A stretch of 64,000 nt of DNA. It comes from Holophagales bacterium (GTDB lineage Bacteria; Acidobacteriota; Thermoanaerobaculia; Multivoradales; Multivoraceae). Positions 1-9,488 of this stretch are shown in pieces. Within the stretch, counting starts at the first letter, position 1, and each line of letters begins with the position of its first letter. A program made the translations under genes and the position numbers. The DNA lies in NCBI GenBank assembly GCA_009837885.1, contig VXSP01000006.1:62001-126000 (forward strand). The letters are read 5' to 3'. The notes under the pieces were generated by a model. That model searched no databases. It was not told the origin of the DNA and was given only the letters and a program-made list of their open reading frames with translations.

Positions 1-1739
1 GTCGCCGTGTGGCCGGTCGCGGCCGAGAGCCCGCCGTCGAGCCGCGCGCCGCCGACGAGGGCCTGCGGCGTCCTGTAGGGCGACCCCACCAGGCGCAGCT
101 TGCGCTGGAGCCGGGCCAGGGCGAGCATGCCGTCCTCGCGCAGCGCGGTGGCGAAGTCCTCGGCCGCCAGGCCGTCGACCTGGTGGCCGCCGTAGGTGAT
201 GAAGTTGAAGACGAAGCCGAGCTTGCCGAGTTCCTCGGGGAACCTCTTCATCTCCTCGTCGGACATGCCGGTCGTGTCCCAGTTGAAGGAAGGCGACAGG
301 TTGTAGGCCAGCAACTGGTCCGGATACACGGCGTGGATCGCCTCGGCGAACCGCCGGGCATCGGCCAGGTTGGCGGTCGCCGTCTCCATCCAGATCAGGT
401 CGGCGTAGGGCGCCGCGTGCAGGGAACGGGAAATCGCGTACTCGATACCGCCCTGTATCTGGTAGTAGCCCTCGGGGGTGCGCGCCATCTCGGCGTCCCA
501 GACCAGGTTGATGCCCATCTTCCGCGCCCGGGCCGCCGCCTCATCGACCGACACGGAGTGGGCGAACTGCAGCCACTCCTCCACCGAGAAGTCGAAGACC
601 GCGCCCTCCTCTTCCCGGAAGGCGATCACTTCCGCCACCGCCTGCGGGTAGGTCTTGAGCCTCGCCTCCAACTGCCAGGCGTCGAGGAAGAAGGCCATCG
701 TCTCGTCGAGCACCGATCCCATGTCCGCCCCGCCGTTGGCGGCCGCTTTCCGGTAGGCGGACTCGAGCTGCTCGTAGACGGCGGCGCCTTCCAGCCAGAC
801 GTCGGCGCGGTGATAGGCGGCCTCCGAAATGTCGTAGAGCTCGTGGCCGCGGACGTCTTCCGCACCCAGGGCGTTCAGCCGCCGCAGAATCGCCAGGGTC
901 GCCGTCTTGCAGCTCGGCAGATCGAGGTTCGTGGCTCCCAGGATGAAGGCCTGGTCGCGCTCGTCGCCGTTGCCGTCGAGGAAGGTCGCGGCCTCCGAGT
1001 CGGTGCGGGCGACGATGAGCCCAGCCACGGCCATCACGTCGAGCTGGAAGCGGGCGGAGTTCAGTCGCTTGTTCTGCTCGTCCTGCGGCACGAGGACCTT
1101 GCCCGCCTGGTGGCCACACTTCTTGACCCCGGGCTTCTGGTCCTCGATGTGGTAGCCGGGCACCCCCACCTCGACGAAGCGTCGGATCAGGTTGCGCACG
1201 TGCTGCTCGCCGCCGTGGCCCGTGTCCGCGTCGGCGATGATGAACGGCCGGAAGTCGGTCGCGGGATTCGCGCGCCGCTCGGCTTCGCTCATCCGCGAAC
1301 GGGTGAAGGCCTGGTTCTTGTCGGCCGTCAGCAGGGCGCGCACGACCGGCGCCGCCTCGTCCGGGACCTGGCTCAGGGGATAGCTGGCGAGATCCGGTCC
1401 GGGATCCTCGGTGATCGAGCCCTTGGCCGAGGTCGCCCAGCCGCCGAGGTAGATCCCCTCGATCCCCCGCCGCTTCATCGCCACCGCCTGGCCCGGCGAG
1501 TACGGACCGAACGTCGTGATCGACTTCCTCCGCTCGAAGAGTTCCCGCAGCCGCGCGTGGAAGGCCACGGCGGCGTCCCGCGCCACCGTGTAGTCCTGCG
1601 GAATCGTGCCCCGCTGCGCCGCCACTTCGCGCGCGGTGTGAAGCCGCCTGATGCCCTGGAAGCGCTCGGCGTTCATGAACGCCGCTGCCGCCTCCGTCTG
1701 CTGTTCCAGTGCCCCGTTGCCTGTCTCGCCGCTAGCCAT
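1..1739 (-). CDS. aceA: Isocitrate lyase, 3' end outside window
   Basis: Glyoxylate-cycle enzyme splitting isocitrate into succinate and glyoxylate in the cytoplasm. The minus-strand reading runs from an ATG at 1739 to base 1 without a stop, 579 complete codons, so the C-terminus is missing. The family signature KKCGH with the catalytic Cys is at about residues 206-210. The metal/substrate segment ADADTGHGG (about 170-178) and the N-terminal block [18 protein letters not shown] are clear. The protein is longer than the roughly 430-residue E. coli enzyme and reads more like the extended ICL2 or eukaryote-like form. It is divergent from the ThDP enzyme at 1880. No malate synthase is visible in the window. 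Identification is secure; subclass is my inference. Confidence 0.95.
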   Translation of the reverse strand, partial: MASGETGNGALEQQTEAAAAFMNAERFQGIRRLHTAREVAAQRGTIPQDYTVARDAAVAFHARLRELFERRKSITTFGPYSPGQAVAMKRRGIEGIYLGGWATSAKGSITEDPGPDLASYPLSQVPDEAAPVVRALLTADKNQAFTRSRMSEAERRANPATDFRPFIIADADTGHGGEQHVRNLIRRFVEVGVPGYHIEDQKPGVKKCGHQAGKVLVPQDEQNKRLNSARFQLDVMAVAGLIVARTDSEAATFLDGNGDERDQAFILGATNLDLPSCKTATLAILRRLNALGAEDVRGHELYDISEAAYHRADVWLEGAAVYEQLESAYRKAAANGGADMGSVLDETMAFFLDAWQLEARLKTYPQAVAEVIAFREEEGAVFDFSVEEWLQFAHSVSVDEAAARARKMGINLVWDAEMARTPEGYYQIQGGIEYAISRSLHAAPYADLIWMETATANLADARRFAEAIHAVYPDQLLAYNLSPSFNWDTTGMSDEEMKRFPEELGKLGFVFNFITYGGHQVDGLAAEDFATALREDGMLALARLQRKLRLVGSPYRTPQALVGGARLDGGLSAATGHTA

Positions 1740-1879
1740 TGCCGTCGTCTCCATCCGGCTCGTTGTGGATGGCCCCGGAAGGGCCGGAAGGAGCTAACCG
1801 TAGCACCGGAAGGGCGCCCTCGGCCACGTCGACGCGGCCGCCGAAGAACCGCCGGTTTCTCCTGCTACCCTCCACGCCC

Positions 1880-3580
1880 ATGACCCTGCCAGCGATCCGT
1901 CCCAAGCACAGCCCCCAGCGCGGCGGAGACGTCCTGCTCGAGGCGCTGACCGAGTACGGCATTCCGTTCCTGTTCGGCAATCCAGGTACGACCGAGAGCC
2001 CCCTGATGGACCGGCTCGGGGACCACCCGGATCTGCGCTACGTCCTCGCCCTGCACGAGTCCGTGGCGCTTGGCGCCGCCCACTACTACGCTCAGTCGAC
2101 CGGAGTCACCGGAGTCGTCAACCTGCACGTGGCGCCGGGACTCGGCAACGCCCTCGGCATGCTCTACAACGCCTGGGAGGCGAACACGCCGATGGTGATC
2201 ACCGCCGGCCAGCAGGACACCCGCTCGCGGCTTCGCGAGCCCCTGCTCGGACACGACCTGGTGGCGATGGCGGAGCCTCTGGTCAAGTGGAGTGTCCAGG
2301 TCGAGCGGGCCGACGAGTTCGCGCCGATCCTCCACCGGGCCTTCAAGGTCGCGCACGATCCGCCCGCCGGGCCGGTGTTCGTCGCCCTGCCGCTGAACGT
2401 CCTGGAGGAAGAGACCGCCGAGCCGGTACGGCCGCTCGGCGACCTCTACCGGGCGCCGCAGCCGGAGGAGGCGGCGGCCGCCCGCATGGCCGAGGTGCTG
2501 AGCCGGGCGCGCCGGCCGGCGATCGTGATCGGAGACGGCGTCGCCCGAAGCGGCGGCCAGCGGGAACTCGTGGCCCTGGCCGAGTTCGTCGGCGCGGGGG
2601 TCTACCCGGAAGGGCTGATGCAGCGCCTGAACTTCCCGCAGAGCCACCCCTGCTTCCGGCCGCGCATGCCGCTCAACCACGCCGGCATCCAGCACGCGCT
2701 CGGCGGCGCGGATGTCGTCCTGCTGGTCGGCGGCTCGTTCTTCGAGGAGGTCTGGTTCGACCCGGATTCGCCGTTCGGCGCCGAGGCGACCGTGCTCCAG
2801 ATCGAGGACGCGCCGGGCCGCCTCGCCTTCAACTTCGCGGTCGAGGTGGGAATGCTCGCCGACCCGCGGGCCGGGCTCGCGGCCGTGCGGGCAGCGCTCG
2901 AAGAGTCGGCTGACTCCGCCTTCCGGACCGCCGCCGCCGAGCGGATGGAGAAGCTGCGAGCGGCCAGCGAAGGCGCCAGTGCCGCCCGTCAGAAGCGGCT
3001 GGCGGCCCACTTCGACGACGCGCCCATGTCGCCGGCGCGGCTCATGTCCGAGGTCGCGAAGGCGGTTCCCGACGACGCCGTGATCGTCAACGAGTCGATC
3101 ACCGCGGGTGGCGATCTACTCGGCTTCCTGCCGGTCGACGATCCCGACCGCTACTGCGGCACCCGCGGCGGCGGCATCGGCCAGGGGCTGGTGGGTGGCA
3201 TCGGCGCTTCGCTGGCCCACCCCGAGCGACCCGTCATCGTCTTCTCGGGCGACGGCTCGGCCATGTACTCGATCCAGGCGCTCTGGACCGCCGCCCACTA
3301 CGACATGCCGATCGTCTTCCTGATCCTGCACAACCGCGAGTACAAGATCCTGAAGATCAACATGGACATCTACCGGGAACGTTTCGGCATTCCGGCGGAC
3401 CGGCCCTATCCCCACATGAACCTGACCGAGCCGGAACTCGACTTCGTCGAGATGGCCGCGGGAATGGGCGTTCCCGGGCGGAAGATCGAGGACCCGGCGG
3501 ATGTCGAGGAGGCGCTGCGGGAGGCCTTCGCGACGGGCGGCCCCTACCTGCTCGACGTGATCATCGGCGGCCGGATCTGA
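1880..3580 (+). CDS. ThDP-dependent decarboxylase, benzoylformate decarboxylase-like
   Basis: A 566-residue thiamine-diphosphate enzyme of the acetolactate synthase/benzoylformate decarboxylase superfamily. The N-terminal domain carries GNPGTTESPLMDRL and the activating Glu in LALHESVALGAAHYYAQ. NLHVAPGLGNALG keeps the His that is catalytic in benzoylformate decarboxylase. The C-terminal cofactor motif begins GDGSAMYS and ends at the Asn of LHNREYK. The ATG at 1880 is chosen because upstream in-frame sequence is not protein-like and the family starts just before this block. It is followed by a molybdenum hydroxylase operon, which could oxidise an aldehyde product. The substrate (an aromatic 2-oxo acid or another 2-oxo acid) cannot be read from the sequence. 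Confidence 0.88.
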   Translation: MTLPAIRPKHSPQRGGDVLLEALTEYGIPFLFGNPGTTESPLMDRLGDHPDLRYVLALHESVALGAAHYYAQSTGVTGVVNLHVAPGLGNALGMLYNAWEANTPMVITAGQQDTRSRLREPLLGHDLVAMAEPLVKWSVQVERADEFAPILHRAFKVAHDPPAGPVFVALPLNVLEEETAEPVRPLGDLYRAPQPEEAAAARMAEVLSRARRPAIVIGDGVARSGGQRELVALAEFVGAGVYPEGLMQRLNFPQSHPCFRPRMPLNHAGIQHALGGADVVLLVGGSFFEEVWFDPDSPFGAEATVLQIEDAPGRLAFNFAVEVGMLADPRAGLAAVRAALEESADSAFRTAAAERMEKLRAASEGASAARQKRLAAHFDDAPMSPARLMSEVAKAVPDDAVIVNESITAGGDLLGFLPVDDPDRYCGTRGGGIGQGLVGGIGASLAHPERPVIVFSGDGSAMYSIQALWTAAHYDMPIVFLILHNREYKILKINMDIYRERFGIPADRPYPHMNLTEPELDFVEMAAGMGVPGRKIEDPADVEEALREAFATGGPYLLDVIIGGRI

Positions 3581-3699
3581 AGCTCGGGCGCGCCGGACTC
3601 CGCCGAAAACCATGATGTATGCTCCTGACCGCACAAGCTGACGACAGCCCGCCTCAAGGCAACGCACCGGCATGACTCCCCCAACGGAGGTTGGAGACC

Positions 3700-4395
3700 A
3701 TGGATGAGTTGAGAGAAGACACCCTCCTGCAGGACGACCTGCTCGAGGAACTTCGGCAGGAAACCCAGGAGCTCGAGGAGGACGGCGACGGCTCCGGCCC
3801 CTCGGACGTCACCCGACGGACCTTCATCCAGGGTTCCGTCGCCACCGGCGCCGCCGTCTCGATGGCGGGCGGCAATCTGCTGCAGCCCGACGTGCTGCGC
3901 GCCGCCACGGAGCCGGTGGCCCGCACGATCGAGTTGCGGGTGAACGGCGAGACCCATGAGCTGGAAGTCGAGCCGATGGACACGCTGGCCATGGTGCTGC
4001 GCTACGGGCTGGACCTGACCGGCACCAAGCTCGGTTGCGACCGCGCCGAGTGCGGCGCCTGCACCGTGCTGATCGACGACGTTCCCCACTACGGCTGCTC
4101 GATCCTGGTGCACCAGGTGCGCGGCCGGGAGGTGACCACGGTCGAAGGGCTCGAGCAGGACGGCGTGCTCCACCCGGTCCAGCAGGCGGTGCTCGACGAG
4201 ATGGGCTTCCAGTGCGCCTTCTGCGCCCCGGGCTTCATCATGAGCATGGCTGCGCTGGTCAAGGCCAACCCGAACGCGACCCGCGCGGATTGCCAGAAGT
4301 GGCTCGCCGGACACATCTGCCGCTGCGGCGACTACAACAAGATCCTGAACACCGCAGAACGCGCGCTCGAGAACGCGCGCGCCACCCTGAGCTGA
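3700..4395 (+). CDS. Molybdenum hydroxylase 2Fe-2S subunit with Tat signal
   Basis: Electron-transfer subunit of a xanthine dehydrogenase/aldehyde oxidoreductase family enzyme, 231 residues. A twin-arginine motif TRRTFIQ lies at about residues 38-44 after an unusually long acidic leader, followed by a hydrophobic stretch, so export by Tat is predicted. The plant-type 2Fe-2S cluster is CDRAECGACTVL with a further downstream Cys; the second cluster is CAFCAPGF plus HICRCGDY. The ATG at 3700 has GGAGG nine bases upstream, better than the in-frame TTG at 3691. It is the first gene of a four-gene operon with the Mo, FAD and cytochrome b subunits. A signal on only the small subunit matches PaoABC, where partners are co-exported. 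Confidence 0.92.
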   Translation: MDELREDTLLQDDLLEELRQETQELEEDGDGSGPSDVTRRTFIQGSVATGAAVSMAGGNLLQPDVLRAATEPVARTIELRVNGETHELEVEPMDTLAMVLRYGLDLTGTKLGCDRAECGACTVLIDDVPHYGCSILVHQVRGREVTTVEGLEQDGVLHPVQQAVLDEMGFQCAFCAPGFIMSMAALVKANPNATRADCQKWLAGHICRCGDYNKILNTAERALENARATLS

Positions 4396-4405
4396 GGAGT
4401 AAAGC

Positions 4406-6856
4406 ATGGCCAAGACCCTTGTCGGCACCGACTACGCTCCACCCGATCTGATCGAGAAGATCACGGGACGCGCCAAGTACGCCGAGGACTGGCGCGCCGA
4501 GGGCATGCTGTTCGCCAAGCAGTTGCTGTCGCCGATGCCCCACGCGCGGGTGCGGAACATCGACGCCTCCGCCGCGCTGGAGATGGACGGCGTCGAGGCG
4601 GTTCTCACCGCGGACGACCTCGCCGAGTACATGGGCGAAGCGGGTCCGCTGGATGAGCGTTCCCTGACGAACCATCCGAAGTACGAGGGCGAGCCCGTGC
4701 TCGCCGTCGCCGCCGTGAGCGAGAAGATCGCCGCCGACGCGATCGAAAAGATCAGGGTGGACTTCGAGCCGCTGCCGTTCGCGCTGGATCCCCTGGATTC
4801 GATCGCTCCGGGAGGCGCCAACTCGCTGCCCGACGGCAACAGCATCGTCCGCCAGCGCACCGACACCGGCGTTGAGACCGTTGTCCAGCGCGTCGAGTGG
4901 AAGGCCGAGGACCTCGCCACGGCGCGGGGCTCGAATGGCGAGAAGGGCAGGATGCCCGAGGGCGTGTTCCAGGACGAGTGGACGAACGGCGACCTCGAGA
5001 AGGGCTTCGCCGACGCCGACTACATCATCGACGAGCCGCTCTTCTTCCAGTCGGTCACCCATCATCCGATGGAGCCGCGGAGTTGCATGGCCCACTGGGA
5101 CGGCGACACCTGCCACCTCTACCCCTCGACCCAGAGCGTCGCCTTCACGCTGCTCGCGGGCCAGGGCACGGTCGGCGTGCCGCCTCAGAACCTGATCGTT
5201 CACGCCGAGTACACCGGCGGCGGTTTCGGCAGCAAGATCGTCGGCACCAGCAACATGGCGGTGCCGGTCTACCTGGCCAAGAAGACCGGCAAGCCGGTCA
5301 TGCACCGGGTCACCCGTTACGAGGAGAACTACATCGGCCGGGCCCGGCCGGGCTTCCAGGGTTGGGCGAAGATCGGCTTCAAGAAGGACGGCCGCATCTC
5401 CGCCTTCGACTGGGCGGTGATCCAGGACAACGGTCCGTACGGCCGGCAGAGCGACATGGGCACCTCGGGCAACATGGTGTCCCTCACCTACCAGCCCGAG
5501 AGCATGCGCCACCGCGGCCTCTCCATCGCGACGAACACCCCCCCGCGGGCCCCGCAGCGGGCGCCGGGCGGCGTGCAGATGTCGGCGATGGTGGAGCCCC
5601 TGCTCGACCGCGCCGCGGACCACCTGGGGATCGACCGCCTGACGATCCGCCAGATCAACATCGCGAAGAACGGCGCCAAGTTCGGCGAGGCGGAAGGTCG
5701 CAACGTGACCACCGCCTACGTGACCGAGGCCTGGGACCGGCTGGCCGAGATGGTCGACTGGGAAGACGCCAGGGCCCGCAGCGGGGAGATGAACGGCTCG
5801 AAGGTGACCGGCGTCGGCCTCGCGAGTTCGACCTACACCGCCGGTTCGAGCGGCTTCGACGGACTGATGCTGATCACACCGGAAGGCCGGCTCGAGATTC
5901 ACACCGGGATCGGCAACCTGGGCACCCACTCCTACTCCGACACCGCGCGCGTCGCAGCCGACCTGCTCGACGTGCCGTGGGAGAAGGTGGACATGGTCTG
6001 GGGCGACACCGGCAAGGGCGTGCCCCACACCTGCGTGCAGGCGGGCAGCCAGACCACGCACGCGATCACCCGAGCCACCCACGCGGCCGCCACCGACATG
6101 AAGACGAAGCTCCAGGAGATCGCGGCCCAGGTGCACGGCGGATCGGCCTCGCAGTACGTCGTGGCCGGCGAGCGCGTCTACCGGCGCGGCAACCGCGCGG
6201 CAGGCCTGAGCCTGGCCCAGGCCGCCGAGAAGGCGCTCGAGCTGGGAGGCCGCTACGACGGCACCGAGCTCAACGAAGGGCTGAGCCCGATCACGCTCGG
6301 CGGCGCCGCGATTCTCAAGGGCAAGGGCCTGCTGGCCGCGGCCAAGGACAACTACGGTCGCGCCGGCGACGTCTACTCCTGGGTTGTCGCCTACGCCGAG
6401 ATCGAGCTCGACAAGGAGACCGGCGTCATCGAGCTCACCGACTACAAGGCCGTCACCGACTGCGGCACCGTCCTCAACCCACGGAGCCTCGGCGGTCAGC
6501 TTCACGGCGGCGCGGTCCAGGGCTTCGGCTGCGCGGTCGGCCAGAAGTGGGTCTATGACCCGCAGTGGGGCATCCCCTTCGCGAACCGCTTCTACACCGC
6601 CCGGCCGGCGACGATCCTCGACGTGCCGCTCGAGATGGAGTGGGACGCCGTGAACATGCCGGACCCGAACAACCCGGTGGGCTCCAAGGGAATCGGCGAG
6701 CCGCCGATGGGCGCCGGCTGCGCCGCGCTCCTGTGCGCCATCCAGGACGCGCTGGGGCAGGACACGGTGGCCTACCTGCCGCTCATGACCGACCACATCA
6801 TCAATCAGCTCGAAGGCCGCGAGCAGGACAGCGAGTTCCTGGCCGCGCACACCTGA
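4406..6856 (+). CDS. Molybdenum hydroxylase catalytic subunit (xanthine dehydrogenase family)
   Basis: Mo-molybdopterin-binding large subunit, 816 residues, the full family length. It has the N-terminal a/b hammerhead domain (ITGRAKYAEDW) and then the two Mo-binding domains: GGGFGSKI, the QRAPGG segment, and GSKGIGEPPMGAGC near the C-terminus containing the active-site Glu. No signal peptide is visible, so it would travel with the Tat-bearing small subunit. It starts 10 bases after that gene, with GAGGAG before the ATG. The QRAPGG segment differs from the AYRCSFR loop of true CO dehydrogenase, so CO is not expected as substrate; an aldehyde or N-heterocycle is more likely (inference). Confidence 0.92.
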   Translation: MAKTLVGTDYAPPDLIEKITGRAKYAEDWRAEGMLFAKQLLSPMPHARVRNIDASAALEMDGVEAVLTADDLAEYMGEAGPLDERSLTNHPKYEGEPVLAVAAVSEKIAADAIEKIRVDFEPLPFALDPLDSIAPGGANSLPDGNSIVRQRTDTGVETVVQRVEWKAEDLATARGSNGEKGRMPEGVFQDEWTNGDLEKGFADADYIIDEPLFFQSVTHHPMEPRSCMAHWDGDTCHLYPSTQSVAFTLLAGQGTVGVPPQNLIVHAEYTGGGFGSKIVGTSNMAVPVYLAKKTGKPVMHRVTRYEENYIGRARPGFQGWAKIGFKKDGRISAFDWAVIQDNGPYGRQSDMGTSGNMVSLTYQPESMRHRGLSIATNTPPRAPQRAPGGVQMSAMVEPLLDRAADHLGIDRLTIRQINIAKNGAKFGEAEGRNVTTAYVTEAWDRLAEMVDWEDARARSGEMNGSKVTGVGLASSTYTAGSSGFDGLMLITPEGRLEIHTGIGNLGTHSYSDTARVAADLLDVPWEKVDMVWGDTGKGVPHTCVQAGSQTTHAITRATHAAATDMKTKLQEIAAQVHGGSASQYVVAGERVYRRGNRAAGLSLAQAAEKALELGGRYDGTELNEGLSPITLGGAAILKGKGLLAAAKDNYGRAGDVYSWVVAYAEIELDKETGVIELTDYKAVTDCGTVLNPRSLGGQLHGGAVQGFGCAVGQKWVYDPQWGIPFANRFYTARPATILDVPLEMEWDAVNMPDPNNPVGSKGIGEPPMGAGCAALLCAIQDALGQDTVAYLPLMTDHIINQLEGREQDSEFLAAHT

Positions 6857-6906
6857 TCGATCGGCAGAGCTAGCGATCAGATCAGCGACACGGAGGAGAA
6901 CAAAGC

Positions 6907-7911
6907 ATGGCCGTCATCAACGACATGATCCCCGACTTCGAGCTGTACCAGCCCGAGAGCCTGGACGGCGCCCTCGAAGTCCTCGACCGTCACCGCGACA
7001 GCGCCTGGGTGCTGGCCGGCGGGATGGACACCTTCGACTGGTTCAAGGACCGGGTGAAGCGGCCCGAAGCGGTCGTCGACCTCGGCGCGATCCCGGAACT
7101 GTCTGGAATCAGCGAAACGGACGGAGGTATCGAGATCGGCGCCATGACTCCGCTCACCGAGGTGGTGGAGAGCGAGCTGATCCGCGAGCGCTACGGCATC
7201 CTCGCCGAAGCCGCCGAAACCGTCGCCACCCCCCAGATCCGCAACCAGGGAACGCTGGGCGGCAACCTGGTGCAGGACACCCGCTGCTGGTACTACCGCG
7301 CCGGTTGGCCCTGCTACCGCGCGGGCGGCAACATCTGCTACGCCGACACGCCGGAGTCGATGAACCGCGAGCACTGCATCTTCGACGCTTCCCGCTGCGT
7401 CGCGGTCACGCCCTCGGACACCGCGCCGGCGCTGATCGTCCTCGACGCGGAGATGGTGATTCGCGGCCGCCGGGGCGAGCGCACCGTCGCCGCCGAGGAC
7501 TTCTTCGTCGGCCCCGCGATCGACATCACGCGCATGACCGTCCTGCAGCCCAACGAGGTACTGCAGTCCGTCCGCATCCCGGACACGTGGGCCGGCGCCG
7601 ACTTCTACTTCGAGAAGGTCCGCGACCGGAACGCCTGGGACTTCCCCCTGGTCAACGTCGCCTCCGCCATGCGCATCGAGGACGGGGCCGTCCAGGACTG
7701 CCGGCTCTCCGTCGGCGCCGTCTCACCGGTGCCGCTGCGCATGGAACGCTGCGAGGAACTCCTGCGCGGCCAGACGATCAGCGAGGACATCGCCACCCGG
7801 ATCGCCGAGCTGGGCGTCATCGGCGCCAAGCCGCTCCGCCACAATGGCTACAAGGTGCCGCTGATGAGAAACCTCATCCGCCGGGCCATCCGCGGACAGG
7901 CGCCGGTCTAG
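6907..7911 (+). CDS. Molybdenum hydroxylase FAD subunit with extra Cys-rich loop
   Basis: FAD-binding medium subunit (CoxM/HcrB/PaoB-like), 334 residues, passing electrons from the Fe-S subunit. The FAD motifs VLAGGMDTF and QIRNQGTLGGNL are present. An inserted loop has Cys at about 127, 136, 144, 157 and 164. In 4-hydroxybenzoyl-CoA reductase and PaoB a similar insertion binds a 4Fe-4S cluster, so I infer one here. A GGAGG sits upstream of the ATG. The gene order small-large-FAD differs from the small-FAD-large order of PaoABC. It is followed within 6 bases by a cytochrome b gene. Confidence 0.9.
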   Translation: MAVINDMIPDFELYQPESLDGALEVLDRHRDSAWVLAGGMDTFDWFKDRVKRPEAVVDLGAIPELSGISETDGGIEIGAMTPLTEVVESELIRERYGILAEAAETVATPQIRNQGTLGGNLVQDTRCWYYRAGWPCYRAGGNICYADTPESMNREHCIFDASRCVAVTPSDTAPALIVLDAEMVIRGRRGERTVAAEDFFVGPAIDITRMTVLQPNEVLQSVRIPDTWAGADFYFEKVRDRNAWDFPLVNVASAMRIEDGAVQDCRLSVGAVSPVPLRMERCEELLRGQTISEDIATRIAELGVIGAKPLRHNGYKVPLMRNLIRRAIRGQAPV

Positions 7912-7917
7912 AGCTCG

Positions 7918-8736
7918 ATGGAAATCGTCCAACGCGCCACCAACCCCTGGGGACAGGACGTTCTCCTGGGGATCGACTGGAGTCTGTTCTGGATCGCTCT
8001 GATCGCCGGCGGCGTCTTCCTGATCCTCCATTTGGCGCTTCGCCGCCGCTGGATCGGCGAGGAGAAGAAGGCGGCGGCCAACGCCCCTGACGATCCGGGC
8101 CTGCCGAAGAAGATCCAGCGGCACAGCCTGGCCTCCCGCCTGTTCCACGCCGTGATGGGGATCTCGATGATCCTGTTGCTGATCACCGGCTTCCTGCCCA
8201 AGGTCGGCCTGCAGTTCGCCTGGCTCGAGATCCACTGGATCACCGGCCTGATCCTGACGGCGTCGATCGTCTTCCACATCATCCACGCCACCTTCTTCCA
8301 GAGCCTGAAGAACGTGTGGGTCGGGCTTTCGGACCTCGGCGACATGATGCGCGAGATGCGCAAGGCCGTGACCGGCGGCGAGCCGCCCGCCAAACCCGGC
8401 AAGTACCCGGCGGCGCAGAAGATGTTCCACCACGCCGCGACCCTGGCCGGCATGGCCGCGATCGTCACCGGCATCCTGATGATGTGGCGGATCGAGCAGC
8501 CGCTCTGGGCCCAGGACGACTACAAGTTCTTCGGCGACGGCGGCTGGGGCTGGGTCTACGTCCTGCACGGCGTCGGCGGCGTCGTCCTGGTCACGCTCAC
8601 CGTGGCCCACGTCTACTTCGCCATCCTGCCCGAGAAGCGCTGGATGACGTGGTCGATGATCCTCGGCTGGATCGACCGCAAGGACTACCTCCGGCACCAT
8701 GACCCGGCCAAGTGGCCGGTCAGCGGCGGCAAGTAG
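7918..8736 (+). CDS. Di-haem cytochrome b subunit (FdnI / cytochrome b561 type)
   Basis: Integral membrane protein of 272 residues with about four to five helices: one near residues 15-40 and four in the core. Candidate haem ligands are His in LFHAVMG, EIHWITG, FHIIHA, VLHGVGG and VAHVYFA. This is the pattern of formate dehydrogenase gamma and related cytochrome b subunits, which carry electrons between periplasmic redox enzymes and quinone. It lies 6 bases after the FAD subunit, so I infer it anchors the Tat-exported hydroxylase and links it to the quinone pool. A cytochrome b partner is unusual for this enzyme family, where cytochrome c or soluble acceptors are better known. Confidence 0.87.
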   Translation: MEIVQRATNPWGQDVLLGIDWSLFWIALIAGGVFLILHLALRRRWIGEEKKAAANAPDDPGLPKKIQRHSLASRLFHAVMGISMILLLITGFLPKVGLQFAWLEIHWITGLILTASIVFHIIHATFFQSLKNVWVGLSDLGDMMREMRKAVTGGEPPAKPGKYPAAQKMFHHAATLAGMAAIVTGILMMWRIEQPLWAQDDYKFFGDGGWGWVYVLHGVGGVVLVTLTVAHVYFAILPEKRWMTWSMILGWIDRKDYLRHHDPAKWPVSGGK

Positions 8737-8827
8737 ACGCAGGCAGGCCGAGTGGCAGGGCGGGACACGAGTGGCCTTCTCGCCAACAGTGCTTGCAGAA
8801 CGCTGTCTGTGATGTCATTCTTGCTCC

Positions 8828-9064
8828 ATGCCCGTTCAACTGACGATTCGCGACGTCCCTGATCAGGTTCGCGACGAACTCGCCGCCCGAGCGGCGCTCC
8901 AGCGCAAGTCCATGCAGGAGTTCCTTCGCGGCGAGTTGGAAAAGATCGCATCACGCCCCTCGCTCGAGGCCTGGCTCCAGACGGTGAGAGAGCGCAAGGA
9001 CGCCGCCGGAACCCGAGTGGACACGGACACGATCCTCCGAGCCCGCGACGCGGACCGGAAGTGA
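8828..9064 (+). CDS. vapB: VapB/FitA-like antitoxin
   Basis: Small DNA-binding antitoxin of 78 residues. The N-terminus (VQLTIRDVPDQVRDELAARA) fits a ribbon-helix-helix domain of the FitA/Arc type, and the charged C-terminus would wrap the toxin. It overlaps the PIN-domain toxin gene by 4 bases (GTGA), the usual coupled arrangement. The pair is expected to repress its own promoter; I could not define an operator in the 91-base spacer upstream. Confidence 0.85.
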   Translation: MPVQLTIRDVPDQVRDELAARAALQRKSMQEFLRGELEKIASRPSLEAWLQTVRERKDAAGTRVDTDTILRARDADRK

Positions 9065-9462
9065 CCGTCGTCATCGACGCCTCCGCGTTGGTCGCCGCCC
9101 TCGTGGACTCCGGGAGCGAAGGCGACTGGGCCGCCGGGGTCACGGCAAGCGGACCACTACTTTCGCCTGAACTGGTTCTCGTCGAGACAGCGAACACTCT
9201 TCGGCGTCTGGAAGCATCGGGCACGATCACACGGCTCGAGGCCACGAGCGCATTCCTTGACCTTCTGCGCCTGGACCTGGAACTGTTGCCGTTCGCTCCG
9301 TTCGCCGAACGGGTCTGGCAGCTACGCGGGAACCTGACGAGCTACGACGCCTGGTACGTCGCCATCGCAGAAGCCTTCGAGTGCCCACTCGCGACTCTTG
9401 ACCGGAGACTCAGCCAGGCCGCTGGGCCAACCTGCGCGTTCCTTGCGCCACAGCCCACCTAA
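9061..9462 (+). CDS. vapC: VapC-like PIN-domain ribonuclease toxin
   Basis: PIN-domain protein of 133 residues starting with GTG inside the antitoxin stop. Family acidic residues are visible: Asp in VIDASALV, Glu in LVETANTLRR, Asp in SYDAWYVAIAEA, and the late Asp in ATLDRRL. Known VapC toxins cleave tRNA or rRNA, but the target here cannot be read. The length is normal and all acidic positions are kept, so it is probably active. It is convergent with the large secreted gene ending at 9489. Confidence 0.88.
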   Translation: MTVVIDASALVAALVDSGSEGDWAAGVTASGPLLSPELVLVETANTLRRLEASGTITRLEATSAFLDLLRLDLELLPFAPFAERVWQLRGNLTSYDAWYVAIAEAFECPLATLDRRLSQAAGPTCAFLAPQPT

Positions 9463-9488
9463 AGAAGCCCGACGCAACGGCGGACCTG

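Noticed and set aside
9..1883. Long plus-strand ORF opposite isocitrate lyase
   Set aside because: The minus strand encodes a clear isocitrate lyase; the plus frame is rich in Arg/Gly/Val without any motif, a usual antisense effect of high GC.
4259..6850. 863-codon minus-strand ORF
   Set aside because: Mirror of the molybdenum hydroxylase large subunit; no domain and His/Arg/Val-rich composition.
8793..8821. Sigma70-like promoter before vapB
   Set aside because: A TTGCAG is followed 17 bases later by CATTCT, a poor -10 match.
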